Below are positions 1-11,225 of a stretch of 64,000 nucleotides of DNA, in pieces. The first letter of the stretch is position 1, and each line of letters starts with the position of its first letter. The notes beneath the pieces were generated by a model. It ran no database searches, was not told where the DNA came from, and was given only the letters and a program-made list of their open reading frames with translations. Location: NCBI GenBank assembly GCA_015179125.1, contig WHVA01000030.1:62001-126000 (forward strand), in the 5' to 3' direction. This stretch comes from Gautieria morchelliformis. Taxonomy: Eukaryota; Basidiomycota; Agaricomycetes; Gomphales; Gomphaceae. The position numbers and the translations under genes are program-made.

Positions 1-71
1 TGCTTTTGTGGGTCACAGCTGTCGATGATTACTTCTGGCATGATCCCATATGGATGTAAATGTCACACTAG

Positions 72-911
72 ATGGAAATTGATTTTACAACACCCTCGCC
101 CCGCTCCGTTGGCCAAAAGCGTGCCCGCTCGCCAGCATCCTCTCCTCCGTTAGACAGACCTTCAGTAAGTCCAGGCTGCCTGCACCAGAATTTGAGCTCA
201 CCAGCTTTACAGAAACGAGCTTCAGGTTCTGCTGGAAGGACGCCCTCTTTGCCCAATTTTCAGCAGCAGAACGGCCCCCATACGATTTCAAATCCACACC
301 CTTTACCTTCCCCCTTCTTCGAATCCAGAACGCCCGACGACTGGGTTGTTAAGACTGGTGGTCTAAAGCTAGATAGCCCTTCGTTTGCGCTTGGCCATGT
401 TCCATTGCCAGAATCAGAAAGGTGGAATGTAGATGTAACGTTCGAGAATGCTGACAAAGATGCACATGAGGTTATGGTGGGTAAACACACGTTCTTTGCC
501 GTACGTATTCTGTTGCATGGGGTGACAATTATCGACGTTTAGATGACCGACCACGATTCACCTACGACTGCGGAGGCGTGGCCCTTACCATCGACCGATA
601 ACAATGGATCATCACATTTCTATGCTTGCAGCCCGACACGTGCATCATTTCAGCAGCCCGCACACCCCGCGGCCTCTGCTACACCTCGTTCAGATATTCA
701 TATACACGTACAACCCGCCACGCCATCCAGTCGTGGTCTTCCACGCTCTGCCGTTGTCCAATCGAGCCCTATGTCAATGTCAGCAACAAATTCAGGCGCC
801 TGGTCCTCCTCTACCACTCCAGTCAGAAAGGCGCGAGTGACCATGGGCCCGCGCCCCGACTGTGAAAAGTGCAGAATAGGTGTCAAAGGTCATTGGATGC
901 ATGTGGATTGA
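72..911 (+). CDS. Hypothetical protein, two exons, Ser/Pro-rich with C-terminal Cys/His motif
   Basis: I do not recognise this gene. Exon 1 (72-500) opens with ATG after a short A/T-rich leader. A 42-nt intron (501-542, GTACGT...TTTAG) is in phase 0, and exon 2 (543-911) continues the frame to a TGA, giving 265 residues. Without the intron the first frame would stop at 542. The N-terminal ~90 residues are rich in Ser, Pro and Arg and look disordered, with a Lys/Arg stretch (GQKRARSP) that could be a nuclear signal. Residues ~95-143 look more ordered. The last 20 residues hold the motif CEKCRIGVKGHWMHVD, a CxxC followed by two His, which could bind a metal ion. The neighbour on the other strand is trehalose phosphorylase, tail to tail, with 228 nt between the stops. 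The split-gene model is inferred from frame and splice sites only. Confidence 0.6.
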
Positions 912-1139
912 TTTTCAGCACTTTGCTTCTATGTCCCCGTACCGATGTCTTCGGCCGTTCCGGACCGCCTCCCATCTCCGTGCATACCATTATGTCTCGC
1001 TGCCATACCCCTAGTCTCGGAACGAAAACTTATGCTCAGTGTCATGATAATCCGCACACGTGTCAGAGCTCCCATGCAATTCTATACTTTATTGTTTGGA
1101 GACTTGCCGTGGATACCAGTGTACAACTAATTAGTAGTC

Positions 1140-3969
1140 CTAAGCCTGAACGTGCAAATCCAAACGTGGCAATCTCGACTCCCCTGCAGCATATGGCTCA
1201 CCGGCAGCACTCCTAGCTAGATCGTTAATCCACGCTCCGTTCGGTTTCACCTTGTCACCACGCGCAAATGTGGCAGCGAGATAGAGCCAGCAAAGAGCGC
1301 TCCCCACCGTACCCACTTCATCTGGGACATTCTCCTTCGCAAATTTACTGAACCGGGCATACAGCGCCGGGTCAGTCCATAAATCATACAGATACTGCGC
1401 TACAGCGGTTGTATCGCCATACTCGGTGAGATAACCGTTCTTGCCATGCTGGACCTTTGGGGATATAAGTCTGATGTGGGCGATGTTGAAGTAACGAGGC
1501 ACACCTGTAAAGGGATACCACCGCTGCGGGTTGTTACTACAGGGCGACCTGCATGAAGTGCCTCCGAGACTTTCACTTCAAACCCTTCTCTGGAAGAGAG
1601 CTGAAGTGCGATCTTCGCGTTGGCCATAACGGCGTTCAAGACTACATATAGTCAATAATACCGTTTACTTGGGTGTATGAGGACTCACGTTGATCGCAGG
1701 GAGGAAGACGCATAACGGTGATATCCCGCGCATAGCCAGAGTACTCGTCGTCCTGCAGCAGTTCCAAAATTTCATCATAAATCAAACTCGCATCAGGGTC
1801 ATCTACGGCGCCATGCCCACATATCAGGAGCTGGGGTATGCTCTCTGGTGAAGTGACGCCGTCTTTCGTAAGGAGCACGCGGAATTTGCAGTAGGCATCT
1901 ATGACGGTTGGGATACCCTTTGACGGGTCGAAACGTGAGACTTGGACAAAATAGTCGCGTTGGGGCCAGGCCAGCTCTGCAATGCGCTCTTTCGCACAAA
2001 GGCCGCGTAGCTCGGTCATGTAATAATGAGAGTCCCAGACACTTAGATCCTTGTTAAGTCCGTCGAGCCTAAGAACACATGAATGACCGCATTCAGAATA
2101 CTTATAGTCAGTGACGCACCAGTCGGTGGTGGCTGGCATTAGCCCTAGGATTTCGCTCGGCACATCGCTGGGGACGAACTTCGGGACTGGATGGGCTATG
2201 AATAAGTCTGTGGTGTTCGCATCCCTGTCAGAGCATGATGGCCCGCGTCACAACAGAGATATTGTTGTACCAGCGAGTTTAATCTTGTCCCACAAATAGC
2301 TCCAGACTTCGTTCTGCGGAGATCCCTGAATGTGTACGAGCTCGCTGCGGATCTCGATGTGCGATCTATATACAATTGGCAGGTCTGGGCGTGCTTTGCG
2401 GATCATGGGGATCAGGCCAGGCATTTGGGGGTCATCTGGACATGATATTGGTTGAGCTGTTGGCGAGTTTATACGTAAATTCATACCAATGACGGCGACA
2501 TCGACACCGCCGACAGTAAGGGGGCCTCCTTCCGAAAACCAATACCTGTGTGCGTTCTTTTCGATCCATTGGTCAAATGTCTGTCGATTCTGTTCTGTGA
2601 ACCTGACGCCAGGGTCGGCAACGCCTTGCAATATGTTGTGGTTGTTTTTTGTTGTCCCTAAGCAAGTATGAGTTCCTGTCAGATTGGGGTGGGCTCAGGG
2701 AGAGTCAAGACTCACGAAAAACAGTCGGGGATGGATTGGGTACATACCTGTGAACGAGAGTGTGTGAAATGAAGATAAGGAGAACAGGATACGTTACTGA
2801 CCATGCCGCATCTACATCAAGTAGATCCAGGAACCTAATCAGCGCATGCCTCATCTAGAAGGATGTAGATTTCAGCTGCGGCAATATTTCACACATGCAA
2901 AACTCAAACATACAAGTGCAACGCCACCTGAGAGACAGCGCAAATAAGTCTAGCCTTTCCTCAGCAATAACAGTATTTTCCTCACCTCCCTGGGGCGTTG
3001 AGCTAAAAAAGCCAATCTTGACCTTTTTCTCCCTGAGCCTCATCAAAAACGATTCTTAGAAGCCTGGCAATCATAAGACCCGAAACACGCACTCTTGTGC
3101 GAACTTAAGCACGGCATTCCAAGTGCCCTTGCTCACTTCCTTCTCGAACAGCTCGAGATCATCCACTAAATGGACCTTGCCGGCCATATTGACCTCAACG
3201 TTGTTCTTGTACCCAATTGATAGGCGGAGATTGTTTCCAGGTCCTGGGTTGATTATTCAACGTATGTTTATTCCGCTTATCGCAAAAACACACCGAAGTG
3301 AACGAGACACTTGCGGGCGGCGGAATCTGCTTGCTCGTCCAACGTATGGGGAATAGGAACCTTCCTCGAGAGCAAGCCCAGGTGCTTATCATCCTGAATT
3401 GCAATGGTATTGCTAGCGTGGCTCGGGGTAATGGGGGTGCCTGAGCCTGAAACTTGCGCTGAGCGTGAGTGCTTGATTCTAGGTCGCGTCGCGTCGGCTT
3501 GCTTGGCGTATGGCTTAATATCAAAGACTATAGGAACGATATCCACTTCCAACCAAAGCCGTGTGCAGAGGTTGGGGACGTCATTGAAGAGAGCGAGAGT
3601 TACACCAGCGCCGATGAACTTGCATACGTGTTCCTTGCTAAAAACGCGGAGTGTCTGGATGATGTGGTTTTCAATTATAGTAGCATTCATCTCCGGTTGG
3701 GATTCTTCGAGATAGAGAGTGGTCGCAGCATAGTCTGTGCTATACGTGCCATCATGTATGGAAATGGCCACCTCCATATTGGCGGCGCTTTTGATCTGTA
3801 CCGCAATGCCAGCCCACATGGGCTACAGCGGAGTGTTCAGCATAGTCCTGGCAAGGAAAAGCCTACTGACTGTCAAGGACAACTCTGAACACGGGGCCTG
3901 GGCGGGCCCCCCTCTACTGACGAAGCTGAGCCTCCGCCTGCTCGTTTTCGAATGAAATGTCTGGTCCAT
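1140..3969 (-). CDS. Trehalose phosphorylase (retaining, GT4 family), 12 exons, 745 residues
   Basis: Catalyses reversible phosphorolysis of trehalose to alpha-glucose 1-phosphate and glucose; cytosolic carbon-storage and stress metabolism. My exon model on the minus strand is 3969-3871, 3822-3294, 3243-3093, 3038-2986, 2927-2914, 2854-2802, 2747-2716, 2657-2271, 2207-2120, 2068-1689, 1641-1505, 1454-1140. All introns are GT-AG, phases agree throughout, and no stop interrupts. The sum is 2238 nt, matching the 730-750 residues usual for basidiomycete TreP. Family landmarks: LTPMWAGIA near residue 33, IGFFSSTPQGG, the GT4 stretch VQVSRFDPSKG, and the nucleotide/phosphate-binding region SSREGFEVKVSEALHAGRPV followed by TTRSGGIPLQ. 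The start at 3969 is the first Met in frame with exon 1, and further 5' exons cannot be excluded. An apparent TAG in front of the WAGIA motif is the 3' splice site of intron 1, not a lesion. Identification rests on family motifs and length and is strong. Confidence 0.9.
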
Positions 3970-5094
3970 CCTAGGGGATAATGATGCAGCAGACATGCGA
4001 AGTTGTACGATGATAGCCCAAGGACTGCCGGACAAAATGCTAGTTTGAGGAAGTGTTTAACAGTACCAGCTTCAGGCAAAGCGTAGGATCTGGTGTCAAA
4101 TAGGGTCTATGCAACACTGTCTGCTAGGGGCGATCGTACAGACTGAGACCTCAGGCCCAGCTGTGTGTCAGGAGGTGTCATGCCACCGACCCTCTACATT
4201 GGAAATGTCGAATCACCTCCCGGAGAGTCTGTCCACAGAGCAAGCGTTTTCGCTGGAATTAGCAGCTATTACCATAAGTCACTGGTATTGGCTGCCTGGT
4301 GGTAGTATCCACTGAGCGGCGCTTCCTATGTTCATAACAACATCAACCCCTTTTCATGAACCTTAAAGATATAATATGTTGCTCATCCCAAAGCAATCAG
4401 CACGGACTTTACGAAGAACGCCTAACTGACGGTATTTACGAGCTCATTACAAGATCCGGCATGACCTCGGACGCCTCAGTCAGTCCTTACTACAGGTATG
4501 AGTGTGCAGATGACAAAATGATGTTGAACTTCGAGGCTCACCGGCAATACTTAGCAAAAAGTCCCAATCTCGAGCACATCCTCCCTCGGCATCTTCTCTC
4601 GTCATCTAACGTGTTAACCGCCTCTCCCCTCTGATAGCTACAACTTATCAGGAAAAGCGGTTGGGGCGCTAAAACCGCCGTACATAGCCGCTATCAAAAC
4701 ACATACGTATATTGTTCTAATCTACAAGTATATACGTATATACTAACACACTATGCAATGTGTTTGCTTGCAGCATTTGAGTTAAACCTCGCCACTGCTA
4801 CTATACTATAGTGCCACAGCACTGAGCAGCAGTCATCTTAGTACACATCATGACACAGTGCACTCCTGTCATACAACCTTCACCACTGAGACCAAGGGCC
4901 AAAAGCCTTCTTGTTAGAATAAATGGAATACAGAGATTTCTCACTTGATCAGGAATTGGAGGTGGCCCTATGGCAGGTGGCTGTTGAGGATCTTGTCAAC
5001 CATATAGTGCTGCTCCCGGCCTACGATTTTTGGAGGTGGCAGCAGTCTAGACCTTTGGCTGGGATTGGGTCATTCGGTACTGGAAGGAGCTTCA
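3970..5094. other. Intergenic region upstream of trehalose phosphorylase
   Basis: Holds the presumed promoter of the minus-strand trehalose phosphorylase gene. Short frames at 4109-4315, 4356-4634 and 4923-5120 show no recognisable domain and no convincing splice pattern. 4690-4760 is A/T-rich with alternating TACGTATATAC-like dinucleotides. I see no RNA gene here. Confidence 0.5.
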
Positions 5095-6154
5095 TGTCAA
5101 GATTGGTTTTTAGGTGTTAATATCAGACAATCCCTTCGCCGGTGAAGGTGCTCCTTCGGAGCCCTTTGCCGACAGCACAGAAAATAGTTCGAAGGCTAAG
5201 GTAATGAAGATGAAGTATGAGAACTCACCAGTGATGCCTAAGTCCTCTTCTGGTCGGAGATAGAAATCTACAGGAGAAGGCTCAAGATGATGATCACAGT
5301 GAGGTCAAGTTTGCACAAGATGGACGTATGATAATTGAACTGGGGAATATACATACGAATGTAAACTACTTATATTGAATGCTCGTAAGGTATCAGCAAA
5401 TAGGAAAGAGGCCGTCACGAGTTAGGGTTGGATAGGGGTGCGCAGTCATGATACAACATAGATGAAATAAACATACAATAGAGTGAGAGAAGAGGGAGAA
5501 CATGAAATAATGGAGAGTAAAGGTGGCAAAGGCACCTATGTACGAAATCATGTCTTGGGACCCGCATATACACCGCCCTGCACGGACTCTTCGTCTACTG
5601 GGTTGATCCCACATGACCTAGGGGTAGGACATCCCGCAAATGCATCCTGCTCATATGAACACCTAAAGGGGTTGGATTGAGAAGCTGATGGAGCTACTGA
5701 CGAGCCATCATGCCGGGTAGGGGATGTTGATCGTGTTTTGATGGTGTGCCTGCTGGCGAATGATGCGAGCAGCGAATGGCTGTTTGGCGAAATGCGGCGA
5801 AGGGCGAAATAGAATGATCATCGAAGAGCCGTGGCTCAAGGGGAGGGCGAAGTCATGCGAACATAGAGGAGGACTGGGAAAACGGATAATAGGGATAACT
5901 GGGTATAGGAAATAAAATGAGTTGCGCCATCCGATCAGAGGAGCATCCAACGAGGTTTGAGCCACGGAGGTGAGGGGACCCGCGGTGGGCAATCGAGTCA
6001 GGGAGGAGGCGTTGATCGAGTCCAGGTAGCGCTGCTACATGCGAATGATGCGAAAGCCAATAAACGTTTGGCGCATTTGGCGAGGAGCGAACAGGGAGAA
6101 CGTAGAAGTGGGGTGTCGAGGTTACTGGGTATACAAAATAGACGGGTCATGACA
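5095..6154. mobile_element. Solo LTR, Gypsy family A, TSD CTTCA
   Basis: Starts TGTCAAGATTGG and ends GGGTCATGACA, so it has the TG...CA ends and TGTCA/TGACA inverted tips of the LTRs of the full element at 50033-57764. The flanking pentamer CTTCA occurs at 5090-5094 and again at 6155-6159, a perfect 5-bp target duplication. No internal coding region remains, so this is a solo LTR left by recombination. Compared with the other copies it lacks about 235 bp just after the first ~28 bp. Its orientation matches the LTRs of the 50-kb element, whose coding strand is minus. Confidence 0.9.
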
Positions 6155-6209
6155 CTTCACCATGTTGAACACTGGGTGCAGCTGAGCCATTGATGTGGGT
6201 AAGAGGAGG

Positions 6210-6863
6210 CAGGGCTGTCCATGAGTCAACCTGCAGGTTACCTGGACTTGGACTCACAGGTTTGCCAGCTTCCAGAAGCAGAACCTGGACTTGACCTGAG
6301 TTTTTCTGCAGGTTGGCTTGGACCCGCAGGTTAAACCTGTGGGTGACTTGTGGTGACTCGCCGGATTATTCCAAGCTGACTCACCCGTGCGAGTGCATGA
6401 CGCGTCTCCTCCCACGGGGACGGGAGTGAGCTATTTCACACATCCTTACATCCTATTTTGACCATGCTCCTCTAGCAACATCCACAGATGTTGAACATGC
6501 ATTTGGTCAGGGCCAACTGACTGTATCATGGATGCGTCACTCTCTGAAGGAAGAGTCGACACATGCCAGAACTGTACTCAGCACATGGCTGTCATACGAA
6601 GGACTTGTTCCTGAGGAGCATGTTGTAGAGTTGCTGCATGATAAGAGTAAGCGTGTCAAGAAGGCTGTTGTGCAGAAGGAGGTAATAGTAGTTGAATGAC
6701 ATGTAAATGACATGAATTCTTGGTATTTAAGGCTTGCAGGTCTGTGAGTCACCTGGGGAATTCCAAAGGCCAAACCTGGACTTGTGAGAGTTGGATCTGT
6801 AAGTTAAAATCGCAGGTTGAACTGCGAGTCACCTGCAGGAACCTGGACTTGTGGACAGCCCTG
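6210..6863. mobile_element. Non-autonomous hAT element, 654 bp, TSD AGAGGAGG
   Basis: Terminal inverted repeats CAGGGCTGTCCA (6210-6221) and TGGACAGCCCTG (6852-6863) are perfect. The 8-bp target duplication AGAGGAGG lies at 6202-6209 and 6864-6871. Both the CAG..CTG ends and the 8-bp duplication are hallmarks of hAT transposons. The interior holds GGACTTG/CAAGTCC and CTGCAGGT subterminal motifs and a remnant of coding sequence. Confidence 0.93.
6455..6700 (+). pseudogene. hAT transposase C-terminal dimerisation-domain remnant
   Basis: Translation in one plus frame gives a stretch beginning DHAPLATSTDVEHAFGQGQL and continuing to a stop near 6699. It resembles the C-terminal hAT dimerisation region (the conserved 'ASS..ERxFS' part followed by helical segments) of fungal hAT transposases. 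No upstream catalytic DDE or BED finger region is present, so the copy cannot encode an active enzyme. It lies inside the 654-bp element and was probably retained when the rest was deleted. Confidence 0.7.
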
Positions 6864-7028
6864 AGAGGAGGTGGTATGCATGGACTAGCAAAGTCGCTTG
6901 TGGGTCTGCGAGCATCGCTGACCAAATCCTGCATGGACATGCGCCAGAGCAATACAGAGATTGCTGGTGTAAGGGCGACACTACAAGCTCTTGAAGACAA
7001 GAACGAGTGCCACAGTCACCAAGGGTCG

Positions 7029-7537
7029 TGTCATGACCCATTTATTCCTGTATCCAGTTATCTCCATTTTCCCTTCCCTTTCTTCGCCCCTCTGTTCAAT
7101 CCGTTCGCTCTTTGCTGAATTCGCCGAACAGTTATTCGCTACTCGCATCATTCGCCAGTAGGCACACCATCAAACACAATCAACATCCTTTACCCGGCTT
7201 GATGGTTCACCACTGGTCCCATCATCTTCTCAACTCAACCCCCTTTGGGTGTTCCTATGGCCAGAATGCATTCGCGGGATGTCCTGCCTGTAGATCGTGT
7301 GGGATCAACCCAGCAGACCAAGAGTCCGTGCAGGGTAACATGTATGCAGGTCTCAAGGTGTGTTTTCTTACATAGGTGCCTTCATCCTCTCTCCCTCCAT
7401 TGTTTCATGTTTGCACTCCTCCCCTCTTCCATTGTATATGTGTTTTACCTATTTGTATCCTGACTGCGCACCCCTATCCAACCCTGACTCAAGACGGCCT
7501 TTTTCCTATTCGCTGATCTCATATGAGCATTCAGTAT
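7029..7537 (+). mobile_element. Truncated family-A Gypsy LTR fragment
   Basis: Begins TGTCATGACCCATTT, the sense-strand 5' end of the family-A LTR. It runs collinear with the solo LTR at 24465 through the GTGGGATCAACCCAGCAGA block and the GAGCATTC..TATAAG block, then ends abruptly near 7537. About half of the LTR is missing. I see no 3' end and no target duplication. Confidence 0.8.
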
Positions 7538-8171
7538 AAGCTGGATGACAAAATGTGGAAGAACTTGAAATTTTACTGTTGTTAGGTGTTGTGCATTGCA
7601 CAGTCAACATCAAGGGAGAATGAGTGCAAGTATGCAGGAGCAAATCCCAAAAAGGGTTCTTCGCTGTCAAATAGGTGATGGGTAAGGTTTGGAACAGCAC
7701 AAAAAGACTAGGAAGGGGGTCTGGACCCCCTTCCTAGATGTTGCATTTAGGATCATGTGTTCGCCATCGGCAGGGCTTGAATCAGTCGTGTGATCATCAG
7801 CTAATGACCGGAGTGGGTATCTGAATGATTTAGAACCACAAATTTAGGAATTTGGGCTTACAGATAGTCATCAACTAAGTGGGAACAACCTACAAAGTTG
7901 AAGCCAGGCCCCCTGTCCCAATCCGTGGCTCAGACCTCATCTCAGGCCAAGTCTAAGTATGACTTACATACTTAACAGCACCACACAAGCATGAACTATA
8001 TTGATAACACAGCCCTTTGCAAGAAGCTAGTCCCCAGAGAGTGAAAATATGTTAGTAATACATTCCCCACCACCAGGTTGAGCCTGAGCCAAGCCAAGCT
8101 GGGTGCTGACAGCCTGGTTCAGGATTTGGCAGCCAAGCCAGCCCAAGCCAGGCCCTGCCCATCACCAGCTA
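7538..8171. other. Unassigned stretch with a perfect hairpin
   Basis: No coding sequence recognised. The notable item is the 30-bp inverted repeat at 7708-7737. A run TTGAATC near 7768 resembles a Pol III B box but no tRNA fold could be built around it. Confidence 0.4.
7708..7737. repeat. Perfect 14-bp inverted repeat with TG loop
   Basis: CTAGGAAGGGGGTC, two bases, then its exact reverse complement GACCCCCTTCCTAG. It could form a very stable cruciform or RNA hairpin. No T-run follows, so a bacterial-style terminator reading does not apply; the fungal context also argues against one. Confidence 0.85.
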
Positions 8172-8397
8172 CAGTCGAACCTGAAATAACCCATACCTGA
8201 GATAACCCATACTCTGCTACATTCCATACTTTTGGCTGTCCACCGAGATGTTTTATAATTAATCTGATCAACTCTGCCATATACATGATTGGATGGTGGT
8301 ACATAACCCATGAATTTATTAAAATTTATCTATTTTTGGAAAAAATAACTCTGAAAAGTGCTAAAAAAACTTCATGCGTGCAAGTGTCTGACCAAAT

Positions 8398-10987
8398 ATG
8401 ACCCTGCCACCACTTAAAGTGCTGAAAGCTGGCTTTGCTAAGCTTACTGCCAATGTCAAGCTTTGTAAAGATGATCTAACCAGTCAACTAAGAAATGAAG
8501 AAAAGATCACAGAGGAGGAGGAAGCCTGGCTTGATGGCAATGCCTGGCTTGATGGTGATGCAAACCTTGTTGATGAGGAGCACCTTATCGAGTCTTTAGA
8601 AAAGGCTTCAAACTACAAGACAGCACTGCAGCAGCTTTCATCAAAACAAAGAGAAGTGGTCAATAGGTTGAAACTTGCAGACAATGATGAGAAAGAGAAG
8701 CCAAATAGAGATAAGACAAATGGCAGGAAAGACTCAAAGAAACGCAAGCCTGTGTAGCCTCTATTCTTGATCAAAGAGACTCCAGATACTCAGCTTGTTG
8801 GCAGGATGTGAGCTGCAGAATAAGGAATCAAAAGCTTTGGTATTCACCCAGAAAGAAAATGCAACCTTGGAACAAAGAATCGAGATTCTCAATTGGCACC
8901 ATGCCAGTATTGAGAAGAACCAGACAAAATCTGCGAGGCACTGGGACACCATCTATCCAAATCTATGCCTCAAACAGCCTGTTATTTCTTCCTGGCTCAA
9001 AATGAGAAAAAATGGCGTGATGAGTGGGAAACAAGTGGGAGTTGTAGACTCAAAAGGAAAAAGCACACTGAACATCTGCAGGCTAATGATATGCTTGAGT
9101 TATGGACACTCAAGGCAATGCAAGACAGAGTCCATGTCACAGGAGCTGTTTTGAGACACAAATGGACACACTTTGCAGATTTTATTGGGATACCTGAGAA
9201 CGAGAGGATTAATCTGAGCGAGGGTTGGCTGGCCAGTTTCAAGAAATCTTGTGGATTGAAACAGTACAGCTTCCATGGTGAGGTAGCCTCTACAAAACCA
9301 AATGATATTGAAAAGGAACATGCAAGAATCAGGGAGCTCATTGCCAATCTCAAATATCCGTTGAAGGACATCTTCAACATGGATGAGACAGGGTTATTCT
9401 ATGCATAAGGACCTTCACTATCATATCAGAATCTCACTGATGATTGATGGTTCTGTTAGAATGCCACCTGATCATGGCTTGACAGACAAACCAAGTTCTG
9501 GCGTTGAAGGAGATTGACTTACGCATTTGCCATGAATGCTAGTGGTAGTGAAAAGCTACAGCCTCTCATGATAGGAAAGTGGCAGCGTACCCACCCATTT
9601 CAAAGAAGTTTGGTCACCAATTGGGCTTTTATTACCAGAATAATACAAAAGCTTCTACTACAAGACAACTTTAGTGCCCATAACCTGTCAGGGGACACCC
9701 TGTTTTCCAGTTCCAACACCACACCAAGTTCCGACTCCATTTATGACTCCGCTTCTGGTTTCGATTCCATCCCCGAATCTGCTTTCAGAAATGATTCCAC
9801 TTCTGGGAGAACTTCCACCAGTTCTGTTCGCTTTGCCAATTCCACTCCACTTTCCAACTTCCACTCTCGGAACAGTGTCGGAAGTCAAGCAACTTGCGTA
9901 ATAGGCGGCATCAAGGGTCGATCAAGGGTCAGGGAGGTCAGGGGGATACAGGGTTGATGGCGAGTGCCAAGTGTTGTCCCTGGCTGCAGAGCATAGTATA
10001 ATACGGGCTTGCTGACATTGGGGGTCCTTAGACTTTTCTCTTCAGATTTCCCCTTGTCAGGTGAGAATCCCCTCTCTTGTATACTCTGTTAATTTATACA
10101 TACTTCAGATTTCCCCTTGTCAGGTGAGAATCCCCTCTCTTGTATACTCTGTTAATTTATACATACTTCAGATTTCCCCTTGTCAGGTGAGAATCCCCTC
10201 TCTTGTATACTCTGTTAATTTATACATACTTCAGATTTCCCCTTGTCAGTTGTGTGGTAGTGTGATCTCCATGGCCAGCTAGGGTTGCCCTTACATAACC
10301 CCCCTGAAGATCTGACAAACATCCAAGTCGAAAAACTTTGCCGCAAATCTCACTGCTCACATTCAACCCACCAACTCAGGGATAATCAGAAATTTCAAGG
10401 CATATTACCATGGGTTGTTTGTTGATTGGGCCATTAACCAAGATGAAGATATTCCTCCTTCAGAAATCTATAAAACCAATCAGCTTGAAGCTATGCAAAT
10501 GGCAGCACAAGCCTGGGGAGAGGTAGACACAACCACAATCCAGCCTTGTTGGCGTAAGTCTGGTATCCTCACAACGAACCTTATAATTGATGATATTGCT
10601 ATTCCAACTGCATCCATCACAATTCATTCTTTCCTCAGTGAAACGACCACTCCGGATGATCCTTCATCAGCAAATACTGATCTGGCAGAGTGGAATGTCA
10701 TGGATGGGTAGGCCCAATTGGGGAATAGGGGAGTTCTCCAGGCTAAAAACAAAATGAGCATTGAGGAGCTCCTGAATCCGTTCGATGAGACAGTCATGCA
10801 GAAGAACATTACAGATGAGGAGGTTTATGCAGCTGTGATGGAAGTGATGGAAATGACACCAGAGGATTATGAACCGGTGGAACCAATGGAAACCGTTGAG
10901 CTGCCACCATCTTGCAAGGATGCTCTGGCTGCTGTCATAACAATTCATTTATTGCAGGAATGGATGCAGGCTATGCTCATGAACTAG
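8398..10987 (+). pseudogene. Degenerate Tigger/pogo transposase (HTH, CENP-B HTH, DDE_1)
   Basis: The coding pieces are collinear but in shifted frames: an N-terminal acidic/basic segment (8398-8757); the HTH start (ATLEQRIEILNWHHASIEKN, from ~8862); the CENP-B HTH part including LSEGWLASFKKSCGL (9217-9260); and the first catalytic Asp in NMDETGLFYA (ending 9408). Next come TYAFAMNASGSEKLQPLMIGK (9514-9580), the second Asp block LLLQDNFSAH (~9655), and the distal block IYKTNQLEAMQMAAQAW..CWRKSGIL (10458-10570). The C-terminal MSIEELLNPF segment is at 10751-10980. A stop follows the first catalytic block and frameshifts lie around 8760-9000 and 9408-9514, so no functional protein can be made. 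Family assignment is confident from motif order. Confidence 0.85.
10041..10249. repeat. 63-bp tandem repeat, 3.3 copies
   Basis: Units start with TTCAGATTTCCCCTTG at 10041, 10104, 10167 and 10230; the last is partial. Each unit contains CAG|GTGAG and a downstream TTCAG, so it reads like a 15-bp exon plus a 48-bp intron repeated in tandem. The unit length is a multiple of three, leaving one frame open through all copies. Confidence 0.9.
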
Positions 10988-11225
10988 AAGTTGTGATGAA
11001 ACACATCTCAAGCACACTCTCTCAATGGAGACATCAAAAACTTCTCTTAAAAGCACTTGTAGATAGCATTAAAAGTGTCTCTATATTCATCCGAAGGTTA
11101 CTTCAATTCGTCACATGATAATCCTGGATTTAAGTGCCACAAAGGTCCTCTGTGCTATCCCATACTCTGTGACAACCCATTGAGGTGTCCATGGAAGGGT
11201 ATGGGTTATCTCAGGTTTGATTGTA

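Larger units (their letters stand above)
8172..11223 (+). mobile_element. Tigger/pogo-type DNA transposon (Tc1/mariner superfamily), 3.05 kb, TSD TA
   Basis: The 26-bp terminal inverted repeats (8172-8197 and 11198-11223, sharing AACCTGA(A/G)ATAACCCATACC) match except for three transitions. They are bounded by TA at 8170-8171 and 11224-11225, the obligate target of this superfamily. The interior codes, in broken frames, for a CENP-B/DDE_1-type transposase. A ~0.6-kb segment with 63-bp tandem repeats (10041-10249) lies in the middle of the catalytic domain. The element is not autonomous in its present form. Confidence 0.9.

Noticed and set aside
3823-3825. In-frame TAG just before the conserved WAGIA motif of trehalose phosphorylase, suggesting a pseudogene
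   Set aside because: It is the last three bases of a GT-AG intron (3870-3823); joining 3871 to 3822 keeps the frame and restores the expected LTPMWAGIA.
7755-7835. tRNA gene or tRNA-derived SINE
   Set aside because: Only a B-box-like TTGAATC is visible; no acceptor stem, A box or anticodon loop could be paired.
10041-10249. CRISPR-like array
   Set aside because: Units are contiguous 63-bp tandem repeats with no variable spacers, and the genome is fungal.
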